A DNA stretch of 64,000 nt from Saprospiraceae bacterium (GTDB lineage: Bacteria > Bacteroidota > Bacteroidia > Chitinophagales > Saprospiraceae): the NCBI GenBank assembly GCA_020436935.1, contig JAGQWX010000008.1, forward strand, positions 54,162 through 118,161. Reading direction: 5' to 3'. This document shows positions 55,638-64,000 of the stretch, in pieces. The notes beneath the pieces are model-generated. The model was not told where the DNA came from. It made no database searches and saw only the letters and a list, made by a program, of their open reading frames with translations. Every line of letters begins with the position of its first letter. The first letter of the stretch is position 1. The translations under genes were made by a program, and so were the position numbers.

Positions 55638-56396
55638 GTGATGTCATTTAAAATAAAGTCAATTCTGTGTATGCTCAATAGATTGAAAATGATATGGAAA
55701 AAGTTGCCTTTGGGGAAATTTGCCTTCGAATTTTTCTCCATTCTTTTGGCCGTTATTTCGGCTTTTGCACTTTCAAATTGGAATGATGACAGAAGAGAAA
55801 GAAATGCGGAAGACAAAATACTTTTGGAAATAAATTCAGGCCTGCAAAAGGACCTGTTTGACATCGATGAAAATATTGCAGGACATAAAACAGGCATTGA
55901 AGCGTGCAGATATCACAGAAAACTGGTCTTGGGCCAAAGTGTGAATCTCGACTCATTCGCCATTTACAATTTTTATTTGACAAGAGATTTTGTTTCCATT
56001 CAAAATACCTCCGGGTACGAAACCCTCAAATCTAAAGGTCTGGAGCTAATTCAGGATGATTCACTGAGAAGTACTATACTTTCTTTATATGAGTACGACT
56101 ATGAAATTTTGTATAAACTCGAGGAGACTTACGACGAATTGCAGTTTCACCAAACATACTTCAAGCCAATTACTGACATCATGAATCCATACATGTTGTT
56201 CAATGACAAAGGTTTTTTGACGGGCATAACCCTACCTTTCAGGTTAAATGCGAATGATAAGAACCGCATGTTGCTTTACCTGATGAATATTGAAAGAAAC
56301 AGGATGTTCATCCTGAATTATTATGAGGTGGTGAAGGTAAGATTGACGGAACTCAGCAGTAAAATTGAAAGTGAATTGCGACAGAATCCATCATAA
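55638..56396 (+). CDS. DUF6090-like single-span membrane protein
   Basis: 252 residues with one membrane span near the N-terminus (KFAFEFFSILLAVISAFALSNWNDDRRERN), followed by a helical soluble part with EINSGLQKDLFDIDENIAGHKTGIEACRYHRKL. This N-terminal pattern (helix then NWND/E-R) is that of Bacteroidota DUF6090 proteins. Function unknown. No obvious operon partner. Confidence 0.72.
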   Translation: MMSFKIKSILCMLNRLKMIWKKLPLGKFAFEFFSILLAVISAFALSNWNDDRRERNAEDKILLEINSGLQKDLFDIDENIAGHKTGIEACRYHRKLVLGQSVNLDSFAIYNFYLTRDFVSIQNTSGYETLKSKGLELIQDDSLRSTILSLYEYDYEILYKLEETYDELQFHQTYFKPITDIMNPYMLFNDKGFLTGITLPFRLNANDKNRMLLYLMNIERNRMFILNYYEVVKVRLTELSSKIESELRQNPS

Positions 56397-56566
56397 TTGA
56401 CCTGATGACAATGTTTGCCGGTTAAATTACAATTAGGAGTTGGCTGTTTCCTGGGATGACATCATAAGTATTTAATTCCAAAAATCCTTCTGACTCATTC
56501 AATAATATTTATTCCATTTTTTCAACCATCCGTTGAATTGTCCAATGATCTGATATTTAATGCAAT

Positions 56567-56866
56567 TTATTCACCAATATGATTTTCAATATCCATTTTT
56601 TGGTGTAAAATCCTGTCAATATAGATTGTTGTTCCTTGTATTTTATAGATGATCATATGAGATTTCACATTGATTCTCCGGTGTCCCTTCATAATTTCAT
56701 CGATAGGTTTTCCGGTTTCCGGATTTTCACAAATTTTACTTATTACCATAAATATCTCATTGTAATATATGTTCGCTTGTTCTTTAGACCACTGTTCAAC
56801 TGTATATTCCCAAATATTATCCAAATCTGTTAATGCCAATTTGCTTATTTCAAAGTCAAGCATCAT
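56567..56866 (-). CDS. Toxin of a ParE/RelE-family type II system
   Basis: 99-residue ParE/RelE fold: EISKLALTDLDNIWEYTVEQWSKEQANIYYNEIF, the conserved ENPETGKPIDEIMKGHRRINVKSHMIIYKIQGTTIYIDRILHQ. ParE toxins target gyrase, RelE cuts ribosome-bound mRNA; the GHRRINVKSHMIIYKI part resembles ParE. It starts at an ATGA overlap with the antitoxin, so it is translated after it. Confidence 0.87.
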   Translation of the reverse strand: MMLDFEISKLALTDLDNIWEYTVEQWSKEQANIYYNEIFMVISKICENPETGKPIDEIMKGHRRINVKSHMIIYKIQGTTIYIDRILHQKMDIENHIGE

Positions 56867-57108
56867 TTCTTGTAACTTTGATTGAGTTTTTGTAAGTGTT
56901 TGACAGGGTCAAAATTTTTTACATAGCCACTTTTTTCTCCAGCCTCAATTGCATCCCTAAGCATCTTTATTTTCTGTTCTCTTTCATCAATCAGCCTTAA
57001 TCCTGCTCTTATCACTTCGCTTGCAGATGCATAACGACCAGATTTTATGCTTTCTTCGATTATTTGCTCAAAATGCTGCCCTAAGGTCACCGATGTGTTT
57101 TTTGACAT
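56863..57108 (-). CDS. Antitoxin of the ParD type (ribbon-helix-helix)
   Basis: 81 residues: MSKNTSVTLGQHFEQIIEESIKSGRYASASEVIRAGLRLIDEREQKIKML, a ParD/CC2985-type N-terminal DNA-binding part, then a helix for toxin contact. The start is put at 57108, because the next upstream ATG (57153) falls inside the promoter and operator. Overlaps the toxin gene by ATGA. Confidence 0.88.
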   Translation of the reverse strand: MSKNTSVTLGQHFEQIIEESIKSGRYASASEVIRAGLRLIDEREQKIKMLRDAIEAGEKSGYVKNFDPVKHLQKLNQSYKK

Positions 57109-57122
57109 TTCTATTTTTTGTA

Positions 57123-57153
57123 TAAAGGTACCAATATTTGGTATAGCTGTCAA
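57123..57153 (-). promoter_or_regulatory. Promoter and operator of the ParDE-like pair
   Basis: Reading the minus strand: TTG (57151-57153), 20-base spacer, TACCTTTA (57123-57130), close to the Bacteroidota TTG/TAnnTTTG promoter. Across it lies a perfect palindrome TACCAA-tat-TTGGTA (57129-57143), the kind of site a ParD dimer binds for autoregulation. Confidence 0.65.
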
Positions 57154-57310
57154 TAGCTATTGTAACTTTTCTGCACCAAATCCTGCATGAATTTTTATTG
57201 GCTTTCAATTTCCTTTAGGAATATATCAAAAAGGTGTAATTTTAAAAGGAAGAATTATGTTTTATCAATAAAGTTTTACGTTTCGTATCGAAAGTATTCA
57301 TCCGGTCATC

Positions 57311-59719
57311 ATGAGTAAATTTTTTCTTACTTTTTTTCTTCAAATTTTTGCCTTTTGCCTAATAGCTCAGAGTCCTGTGATACACAACATCACACCTGTG
57401 AGCAAAACCGTGGAAGTGTTTCAAAAATATGAAGCAAAAATTGATCTCACGGCTGTATTTGCCAATGGCTATGATTATGAGGAGGTATCACTTTCCGCCT
57501 CCGTATCAAGGCCCGATGGAAAAGTAGATGTCATCGATGGATTTTATCTTCGACCATATACCATTAATGCCGACAGTGGTAGTTTGTCTCCAAGTGGACC
57601 CAATACTTTTATGATCCGGTACGCTCCCTCATTGTTGGGCACTTATAGTTATGAGTTGTTGTTGAAAGATAAAAATGGTACGGTTACTTCAGAAAAGCAA
57701 AGCTTTGAATCTGTGGCTGCCAGCACTTTAAAAAACAAAGGATTTATACGGACAAGCAAAACCAATTATTTGCAATTTGACGATCAATCGCAATATGTTG
57801 CCATCGGTGAAAACATGTGTTGGCAAAGTGACAACGTATATCATGATTATCGGGATTGGATAGAAAAATTGGAAAATAATGGGGGTAATTTCATCAGGCT
57901 TTGGCACGCGCATTGGGGCTTGGGCATGGAATGGATACCCTGGAATAACTACGAGGGGCTGCTGAAATATAATCAACATTCCAGTGCTTACCAGGATTGG
58001 TTGTATGATTATTGTGCGGAAAAGGGAATTTATGTCATGTTGGCTTTGGAGCACCATGGTCAGGTTTCTACCCGTGTAAATCCAAACTGGGAATGGAACC
58101 CGTACAACAAGGCAAATGGTGGTCCTTGCGCCAATACCTGGGATTTTTTCATCAACGATGAGGCAAAAAAAATTACAAAAAACAGATATCGATACATCGT
58201 TGCCCGCTGGGCTTATTCCCGGTCAATCATGACGTGGGAATTGTTTAATGAGGTAGAATGGACCGATAAATTTGACACGTACAAAGACCAAATCATTGCC
58301 TGGCACATTGAGATGGCAAATTACATCAAAAGCATCGATGTTTATGACCACATACTCTCCACCAGTTTTGCCAACGATCAGGAAGCGGAAACATTGTGGA
58401 ATGATGTCTCGATGGACCTTACTCAACAGCACTTTTACGACAATACTTCAGCCATTCACAGCGCGGTGAGCAATCTAAACCGTCATTTTTTGCGCAAATA
58501 CGATAAACCGACATTGATGGGGGAATTTGGTTTAGGGGGTAGCTCACCCTCCAGTAAAGTCGATGCAAACGGCATTCACATCCATAACACCTTGTGGGCT
58601 ACCCTCATGAGTGGAAGTGCCGGTACAGCCATGTCGTGGTGGTGGGACAAATACATTGATCCCGGAAATTTATATTACCATTTTGGGGCCCTGTCTAAAG
58701 TGTCCGGAATGATCAATTTTTTGAAGGACGATATGAAACCTGGAATTTATACCATTTCAAAAGCACCCGCAGATCTTCAGGTATTTACTTTTGTGGAATC
58801 AGAAGTCAACAGTGATACAGCCTCCAATGCCCAGGCTTACCAGACTTCTTCGGCAGTGCGCAAATTGCAAACTTTGGAAAATGGCCCCCAAATCAACTCG
58901 CCATACAGACCCCCTCGATCATTTGAGCATGCATACAAAGATACAAGTAAGGTTATTGCAGATGATATCGTAAACAACACCAATTCTCCCATCAAAATGA
59001 GAAGTGTAGTCAAACCAGAAATCATTGCAGAGATCAATTCCTTGTATTCACCTGAAATAATTACTGATAATAACCAGAATCCTACAGACAGTGCCGGCCC
59101 GGATGGCATGGGTATGGTTAGAAATGGTTTGTTTAATCCGAAACCACTGCTCGAATCTTATGGTGTGGTGGCGAGCAATGGTCAATCCGGTGCAGCCTGG
59201 ATACTCAACAGAAATTACAATCATCAAACAGTGAGATATGGTTTTTTACCAAAGCCTGTGAATACAGGCATGCTCACAGTGAATGAAGTTATGGATGGAG
59301 ATTATCAAGTCACTTTTTTCGAAACGCTTTCCGGCAACATTTTGGCCACCAATACGGTCACAGCCAGCAATGACAAGTTAATCATAAGGTTGCCGGCCAT
59401 AGATTGGGATATAGCGATGAAATTCGAGAGGGCAAACAGCAAGATTTCCAAAGATGTAACGCTCAAACAATTGGAAGTTTCTCCAAATCCTGCCAAAGCC
59501 GGTGACACCATCAACATATCTAGTAATGATTTGATGGGTAAATTGATAGTGACGATTTTCGATTCCGAAGGTCATGTCATGGATCAGAAAAATGTGCAAA
59601 GTGATGGCGACTTCACCCTGCGATTGAAAGAAGACCTACCCAATGGCATTTACTTTGTGAAGGTGAGTAATGACAGTGGGGAGGTGGCAGAAAAGACGAT
59701 TAGTGTGGAGGAGAAGTAG
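57311..59719 (+). CDS. Secreted glycosidase with DUF5060, clan-A barrel and T9SS sorting domain
   Basis: 802 residues: signal peptide (3-20), DUF5060-type beta domain (about 30-140, TVEVFQKYEAKIDLTAVFANGYDYEEVSL), a cellulase-like (GH5-type) barrel (about 155-470) with acid/base E314 (WELFNEVEW) and nucleophile E405 (MGEFGLGG), an accessory domain (about 600-700), and a C-terminal type IX secretion domain (VSPNPAKAGDTINIS ... NGIYFVKVSNDSGEVAEKTISVEEK). So it is exported by T9SS and probably displayed on the cell surface. The substrate is a polysaccharide, not determined. Confidence 0.87.
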   Translation: MSKFFLTFFLQIFAFCLIAQSPVIHNITPVSKTVEVFQKYEAKIDLTAVFANGYDYEEVSLSASVSRPDGKVDVIDGFYLRPYTINADSGSLSPSGPNTFMIRYAPSLLGTYSYELLLKDKNGTVTSEKQSFESVAASTLKNKGFIRTSKTNYLQFDDQSQYVAIGENMCWQSDNVYHDYRDWIEKLENNGGNFIRLWHAHWGLGMEWIPWNNYEGLLKYNQHSSAYQDWLYDYCAEKGIYVMLALEHHGQVSTRVNPNWEWNPYNKANGGPCANTWDFFINDEAKKITKNRYRYIVARWAYSRSIMTWELFNEVEWTDKFDTYKDQIIAWHIEMANYIKSIDVYDHILSTSFANDQEAETLWNDVSMDLTQQHFYDNTSAIHSAVSNLNRHFLRKYDKPTLMGEFGLGGSSPSSKVDANGIHIHNTLWATLMSGSAGTAMSWWWDKYIDPGNLYYHFGALSKVSGMINFLKDDMKPGIYTISKAPADLQVFTFVESEVNSDTASNAQAYQTSSAVRKLQTLENGPQINSPYRPPRSFEHAYKDTSKVIADDIVNNTNSPIKMRSVVKPEIIAEINSLYSPEIITDNNQNPTDSAGPDGMGMVRNGLFNPKPLLESYGVVASNGQSGAAWILNRNYNHQTVRYGFLPKPVNTGMLTVNEVMDGDYQVTFFETLSGNILATNTVTASNDKLIIRLPAIDWDIAMKFERANSKISKDVTLKQLEVSPNPAKAGDTINISSNDLMGKLIVTIFDSEGHVMDQKNVQSDGDFTLRLKEDLPNGIYFVKVSNDSGEVAEKTISVEEK

Positions 59720-59951
59720 GTTTTGGGTATTTAATTAAAGGTTTTATTTTGGCTTAATGGCTTAATATCCATATAGAAATTGGATCACTAATTTTATGCT
59801 GAACATTGGTACACTTTCCATGAGATTTTTGGATGAGATTATGCATATTTAGCAATTTTCTCAAGTTAATCTTTTTGAGTACAACTGATCATGCATACGC
59901 CTTGCAATATTTAGAAGCATGGACGTTATGCATTTTGTTGAGTTTTCGATT
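59720..59951. other. Intergenic region after the T9SS glycosidase
   Basis: AT-rich 232 bases between convergent genes. I see no gene, RNA or clear terminator hairpin. Confidence 0.4.
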
Positions 59952-60629
59952 TTATTCCTCTATTTCAGCTAATACCTTTTCAATCTTTTCTTTTAAAATG
60001 GACATCACACTCTCTCCAAGCTTGAAAACTTCTGTACAACCTTTTTTAGGTTCATCATTTTCAGATTGAAAATTTCCATTGGCATTTTTTATAGCGCTCT
60101 TTATTAAGATAGGATGTCGTCTTGAATCAAATCCTCCTTCAAAGGAACTATTTACAAAGCCTTTCCAATTCGTGCAACTATCATCTCCTTGAAATTCTTG
60201 ACGCTCTTCAAATTGATGATAATGTAACCAAACTTCAAAGCATGGATTACTTTGCAGCACTTCCCAATCATTGTTTTCGTTACAAAACCTCCTTAATTCT
60301 TTAACTTGCGGTTTTCTTGTTTCTGCTTTGTCTTTGTCAACATCTAAAATTATCCAAACTTCATCATTTTCTTGGAATTTATACTTTGGAGTTGGGTTTT
60401 TTTCAGTTGGAATTATGCAGTTTTTAGCTATTTCAAGTAGTCCAAGTGGAGAGTTGTTTTCATGTGGATGCAGTCGATAAACTTCAACATTAATTCTTGA
60501 ATCCATTTCCCTAAAATATTTAAAATATTGGTATTCTCTTTTTGCTCCTTCGCAGAAGATATAAATACTTTTCGCCTCTCTGCTTGGTGGTTGTCTTTCA
60601 AATAATCTATTAGTGAGCAACATGTTCAC
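59952..60629 (-). CDS. rloB: RloB-like protein (AbiLii-type, TOPRIM-like)
   Basis: 225 residues with the RloB (PF13707) features: IYIFCEGAKREYQYFKYF (E27, E32) near the start and VWIILDVDKD (D96, D98, D100), the EG..E and DxDxD metal-binding signatures of TOPRIM folds, and CFEVWLHYH further on. RloB corresponds to AbiLii of the lactococcal AbiL abortive-infection pair. It overlaps the ATPase gene by 20 bases, so it is the second gene of a two-gene unit. The region is visibly richer in A/T than its neighbours. Confidence 0.85.
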   Translation of the reverse strand: MNMLLTNRLFERQPPSREAKSIYIFCEGAKREYQYFKYFREMDSRINVEVYRLHPHENNSPLGLLEIAKNCIIPTEKNPTPKYKFQENDEVWIILDVDKDKAETRKPQVKELRRFCNENNDWEVLQSNPCFEVWLHYHQFEERQEFQGDDSCTNWKGFVNSSFEGGFDSRRHPILIKSAIKNANGNFQSENDEPKKGCTEVFKLGESVMSILKEKIEKVLAEIEE

Positions 60630-61974
60630 GCCAATTTAAATCTGTCAAATTAGCCAAAAATGGTATTGAACCATATCTGCCATTTAAATATCCTTTTCTG
60701 ATGTCAATAGTTTTATGTTCTTTAAACTCACTTAAAGAATATAAATCTGTCGAACCATTTTTATCTTTTTCCGCAAACCAAATTTCATCTTGTCGGAATA
60801 TTTGCTGGTCTAATAAATTAGATTCGTGAGTTGTGAAAATTAATTGTCCTTTAGTTTCATCGTCTAAGGAGAATTTTCTTACTAACTCTTTGATTAAAAG
60901 CGGATGAATACTTCTTTCAATTTCATCTATGACAAACACCTTAGGAGAAGAAATCACATTTTGAAAAGCAGGAACAAAATCAAGCAGACGAATTGTCCCG
61001 TCGGATTCTTCTTCAAGGTCAAATAGAGCAGAGCGACTATTTTTTCCCAAATGTCCAACCTTGAGTCTTTTGACCCAAATTTTATCCTCTTCTTTTACAA
61101 TGATTAACTCATCCCCTCTTCGACTACTTAATCCCAGCATTTGTTTTGGAGAATCTTCCAGTTTTTTTATCAAAGTATTTAACTCATTTTCGTTATCTTC
61201 CCCAAAGAACTCTTTTATTTCTTTCCTTTCAGATGTTAATGAAGAGATGCCTATGTTGAAGGAGCACATTAAATCCTCTGCATATTGTTTGAATTCAGAA
61301 TCTTTATCTATTCTGTGTGCTAGTGCTGTTGGCTTCGATTCTGGTGTAATGATTTGCAAAGTATCCTCAAACCATTTATAGGCTTTTTTTATATCCTTAA
61401 TAAATTTATTATCTCTATTTGAAAGTATTCTTAGAACTGATTCATTTGGTTTGACAAATTCTTCAATCAAAACTGCTTTAAGTATTTGACTTTTTTCATC
61501 CTTCTCAAATTCTTCTAAAAATCTAATATCTGTTTTTTCCTCCTTGTCTGTTTTTCTTTCAAAAAGTAGTTCATCCTTTTTCTTTCCAAGACCTGACATA
61601 TAAAGTTCTTCTGTAAGAATCACTCCATCATGTAACTCAATACCATAATAAAATGCTGTATTGTCTTGAATGAATTCAACTGCAAATAATTGACTTATTG
61701 AAGAATTTTCGGGATTGAATTTAAATTGACTTTCCTTGAGTCTTATTGGAATTTCTTCATTAATAACTAATTTTTGAAAATAATATAAGGCTTTAATTAA
61801 GTTAGACTTTCCAGCACCGTTAGCTCCATAAATTGACGCCAATTTTAAGATTTCGAAGTCAAGAAGTTTATATGTGTGTGAATTTAATGTGCCTAACCTT
61901 GTATATGGAATCATGTTGAATTCCTTCCTTTCTCCAAAGGAAAATACATTTTCTATTGTGAATCGTATTAACAT
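60610..61974 (-). CDS. rloA: RloA-like AAA ATPase (AbiLi-type, ABC/SMC-like)
   Basis: 454 residues; Walker A GANGAGKSN (50-58), long middle region, signature-like RGDELIIVKEED, Walker B VFVIDEIERSIHP (D350, E351) and the His switch IFTTHESNLLD. This is the AAA_15/AAA_21 ATPase type found with RloB (AbiLi) and similar to the ATPase of other OLD-type and PARIS-like defence pairs. It begins 5 bases after a perfect 16-bp inverted repeat. Likely senses phage and controls the RloB partner. Confidence 0.87.
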   Translation of the reverse strand: MLIRFTIENVFSFGERKEFNMIPYTRLGTLNSHTYKLLDFEILKLASIYGANGAGKSNLIKALYYFQKLVINEEIPIRLKESQFKFNPENSSISQLFAVEFIQDNTAFYYGIELHDGVILTEELYMSGLGKKKDELLFERKTDKEEKTDIRFLEEFEKDEKSQILKAVLIEEFVKPNESVLRILSNRDNKFIKDIKKAYKWFEDTLQIITPESKPTALAHRIDKDSEFKQYAEDLMCSFNIGISSLTSERKEIKEFFGEDNENELNTLIKKLEDSPKQMLGLSSRRGDELIIVKEEDKIWVKRLKVGHLGKNSRSALFDLEEESDGTIRLLDFVPAFQNVISSPKVFVIDEIERSIHPLLIKELVRKFSLDDETKGQLIFTTHESNLLDQQIFRQDEIWFAEKDKNGSTDLYSLSEFKEHKTIDIRKGYLNGRYGSIPFLANLTDLNWREHVAH

Positions 61975-62391
61975 CTTGAGTTATTTTACGTGAAATATTC
62001 ACGTAAAATAACTATATTTTTTTAAAGAAGTCAAATTTTTGAAAATTATTTTACCATTTAGGTGTGTATTTTCACGATTTTAGTGTTTTTTTTTTTATAA
62101 TGGCGCCCCACTTTTTGAAATACTCTTCATTCTTATATCAAATTATCGCTTTTTTCAAGAATGCATGAAATAAGTTTGCTCATAATTGCTCCCGATTTGC
62201 CCGCAACTGCACTTCACTTTCCTGAATCAATGCTATGAACAGAACGATCATAGGCTTATTACTGTATAAAATCCTTTGAAAAACAACAGGTGTCATTCCC
62301 AAAAATCAACTTAAACAAATTTAATCATTTAGCCTGAATTGTATAGGTAGGCGGATATAAATATTTTGGACCAGGAAAAATGATAACCGAT
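61975..62391. other. Upstream control region of the RloAB pair
   Basis: 417 AT-rich bases between the patatin-like gene stop and the ATPase start. It contains the palindrome at 61979-62013, an 11-base T-run near 62086-62096 and no credible gene. The T-run follows a short hairpin-poor stretch and could be a leftover of a terminator for rightward transcription. Confidence 0.45.
61979..62013 (-). promoter_or_regulatory. Perfect 16-bp inverted repeat directly before the RloA-like gene
   Basis: AGTTATTTTACGTGAA (61979-61994), ATA, then its exact complement TTCACGTAAAATAACT (61998-62013). It ends 4 bases before the ATG at 61974, covering the position of the ribosome-binding site. It could be an operator for a dimeric regulator or an RNA hairpin that hides the start. 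Confidence 0.8.
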
Positions 62392-63282
62392 CTACTTCTG
62401 ATATTCCTTAGCATACTGATAGCCTTCTTCCCACCACTTTTTCATTTGCCGGGGCTGAAAATAGAAGCTGTGTTCTGTCAAAACCCTGGGCGTGAAGAAC
62501 AGACGGATGTTGACATTCTGGTTGTAAATGCTTTCCAGCTGCCCGATGTAGATGTCGTCTCTTGCGATTTGCTGGAGCATGAAATCGAGGGAATTGAGCA
62601 GTACATCAAAGGCATTGCGACTTACGGATTTGCGGATCATCTGATGTTTGGGCTGGAGAATGATGACGTCTATGCTGGTGGCGCCGGCGTCAATGGCCTC
62701 TTCGACAGGGATGTAATTGCCAAAACCACCGTCTGCGTATTCAAAACCATTTTTTTCAACCAGGCTCATGAACGGAACGAAACAGGTGGAAGCCCACATC
62801 CAGTCAATGAAGTCCTCGTATTCATAGTCCATGAGGTACTTGTATTCTATTTTGTTGAGGGTAAGATTGGATACGGTCACCCCTACCCTCAGGTTACGGC
62901 TTTGGGCTGTCTCAAACAATTCAGGAGTCAGGATTTTGGAAATGGTCTTTCTTAGGTTTTTCGTTTCACCAAAAGTTTTTTTCTTTTTGAGAAACATCTG
63001 GAGGGTATTGATGTGATTGATTCTGCTTTTGAAGCTGCCATCTTCATTCTCTTTGACCACAAATGGAGATATATTGTAAATGTCTTTTTGCGTCACTGAC
63101 GTATAAGCATTTTTGATGCGGTCGATTTCACCCAGGGCGAGCAAGGGAGTCAGCAGGCTACCTGTGGAACAGCCCACCATCATGTCATAAACGATGCCTT
63201 CTTCCCTGATCAGGTATTCTGCAATGCCGCCTGCAAATGCACCTTTCGATCCTCCACCTGAAATTACTAAAGCCTTCATCAA
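62392..63282 (-). CDS. Patatin-like phospholipase
   Basis: 296 residues: ALVISGGGSKGAFAGGIAEYLI (oxyanion GGGxKG), GCSTGSLLTPLLALG (nucleophile Ser in GxSxG) and EYADGGFGNYIPVEEA (Asp of the dyad). Patatin-like enzymes cleave acyl chains from membrane lipids. It is encoded upstream of the RloAB pair in the same direction, but 417 bases away; it has no cyclic-nucleotide-synthase neighbour, so I treat it as an ordinary family member. Confidence 0.92.
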   Translation of the reverse strand: MMKALVISGGGSKGAFAGGIAEYLIREEGIVYDMMVGCSTGSLLTPLLALGEIDRIKNAYTSVTQKDIYNISPFVVKENEDGSFKSRINHINTLQMFLKKKKTFGETKNLRKTISKILTPELFETAQSRNLRVGVTVSNLTLNKIEYKYLMDYEYEDFIDWMWASTCFVPFMSLVEKNGFEYADGGFGNYIPVEEAIDAGATSIDVIILQPKHQMIRKSVSRNAFDVLLNSLDFMLQQIARDDIYIGQLESIYNQNVNIRLFFTPRVLTEHSFYFQPRQMKKWWEEGYQYAKEYQK

Positions 63283-64000
63283 TGTGGTCTTTGTTACAAT
63301 TTTTCGATTTGGGCTTCAAGATAAAAATATTTCTTTCAGTGGGGGCAATTGAGGCCTGCGGCTTGATGGCTTTTGCATTTTCATTTGGCATTTTCAATAT
63401 TACTGGCTTATCCCACAAAAAAAAAGCAAAGCCAAATTCCCCTCTTTTTAAGAGGTGACTGAGCGATCCCAAAGGGTCGAATACGACAGTATGAGAAGTG
63501 AAGGAACCGCAATGCGGGCAACTGGAATAGCCATGACGGGGTGTTGTCGCACGGAGTTCATAACATTGGCTTCAATCAAACCTTAGTAAAAATGAAGAAC
63601 TTTCCGCCGCAAGTACTAAGCATTCCCTCACAACACCCCGTCCGGCATCTAAGCCAAATGCTTTTCCTTTTGGAATGCATTCTCATTTGCCTACTCAGCA
63701 GTAATTGCTATTCCCACAATGAAGGGCATACCCTTAAATCAGGCATTGTGCTAACTTTTTTTCATTCGCCAAAAAAAGTTACAAAAAAGGCTTGGTTCAG
63801 ATTAAGGTGATTGCTGCGGATTGCTCGATTTTGATTTTCCTGTTAGAAAGCATTGTCATTTGGCCTATTCAGTAATACTTGCTTATTTTACAAAAAAGAG
63901 CATTGTCTTAAATCCAGCTTTGTGCTAACTTTTTTTCATTCGCCAAAAAAAGTTACAAAAAAGGCTTGGTTCAGATTAAGGTGATTGCTGCGCATCGTTC
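63283..64000. repeat. Degenerate tandem-repeat region at the window end
   Basis: No credible gene. A 73-base block is repeated almost exactly at 63746-63818 and 63920-63992 (174-base period); the bases before each copy are also similar but diverged, and a third weak copy lies near 63367-63435. Each block has the inverted repeat TAACTTTTTTT / AAAAAAAGTTA with loop CATTCGCC. A separate 13-base inverted repeat GACGGGGTGTTGT / ACAACACCCCGTC (63535-63547, 63630-63642) is in the same area. The repeat continues past the end. Confidence 0.75.

Noticed and set aside
62380..62955. A 191-codon plus-strand frame antisense to the patatin-like gene
   Set aside because: It is a shadow of a gene with clear motifs on the other strand and shows no protein family.
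62392..63282. Patatin-like gene as a CBASS or similar phage-defence effector
   Set aside because: No cyclic-oligonucleotide synthase or sensor gene is present, and the protein resembles common standalone family members.
63541..63810. An 89-codon frame in the terminal repeat region
   Set aside because: It crosses the repeated block and inverted repeat and reads as translated repeat (SPKKVTKKAWF), with no start signal.
1..64000. CRISPR arrays, tRNA or rRNA genes, intact insertion sequences
   Set aside because: No spaced repeat array, cloverleaf, rRNA-like stretch or transposase was recognised in any intergenic region.

Overview
The window looks like a chromosomal segment of a free-living Bacteroidota, probably close to the Saprospirales. 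The evidence is a TonB receptor paired with a DUF4249 lipoprotein, several LolB-type lipoproteins, a DUF4837 protein, a type IX secretion (T9SS) C-terminal domain on a secreted glycosidase, a lysine-poor short alpha-glucan phosphorylase, and promoters of the Bacteroidota TTTG-N19-TAnnTTTG form. No rRNA, tRNA, CRISPR array or intact insertion sequence was seen. The lineage call is inference from gene content only.

Layout. 0-10.3 kb: the 3' part of a GH10 xylanase, a phosphate-uptake operon (DUF47 protein, PiT transporter, OprP-like porin), a secreted pectin methylesterase, a 1132-residue lipoprotein with a propeller, HEAT repeats and a cytochrome c domain, and an alpha/beta hydrolase. 10.3-19.8 kb: a possible small RNA, aconitase, deoC, a type 2 asparaginase, the TonB receptor/DUF4249 pair and corA. 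19.8-29.6 kb: housekeeping genes (glycosyltransferase, recQ, DUF4837, folB, aminopeptidase P, two beta-barrel-like proteins, nhaD, tlyA). 29.6-42.6 kb: a surface-glycan and membrane-modification zone with GT39-type and GT2 transferases, FkbM and other methyltransferases, an acyltransferase, a NeuD-like acetyltransferase coupled to a BKACE-type enzyme, and a small channel-like protein. 42.6-55.6 kb: M20 amidohydrolase, rlmF, a MidA-like methyltransferase with TPRs, a second acyltransferase, then glycogen and gluconeogenic genes (phosphorylase, pckA) with a tandem universal stress protein. 55.6-64 kb: accessory DNA with a ParDE-like toxin-antitoxin pair, a secreted T9SS glycosidase, a RloA/RloB (AbiL-like) two-gene module behind a perfect 16-bp inverted repeat, a patatin-like phospholipase and a degenerate tandem-repeat region running off the end.

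How the parts fit. Secreted plant-polysaccharide enzymes (xylanase, pectinesterase, T9SS glycosidase) suggest a degrader of plant or algal material. Phosphate and TonB uptake genes serve nutrient capture; pckA, aconitase and phosphorylase handle central carbon and reserve glucan. The most notable items are the RloAB-type defence candidate with its palindromic control region, a dispersed inverted-repeat element present at three intergenic sites in short and long forms, a pore protein with a degenerate selectivity filter, a phosphorylase without the usual PLP-binding lysine, a methyltransferase gene whose start is out of frame, an unlisted 36-codon membrane peptide with a strong ribosome-binding site, and a terminator for one gene embedded in the coding end of its convergent neighbour.
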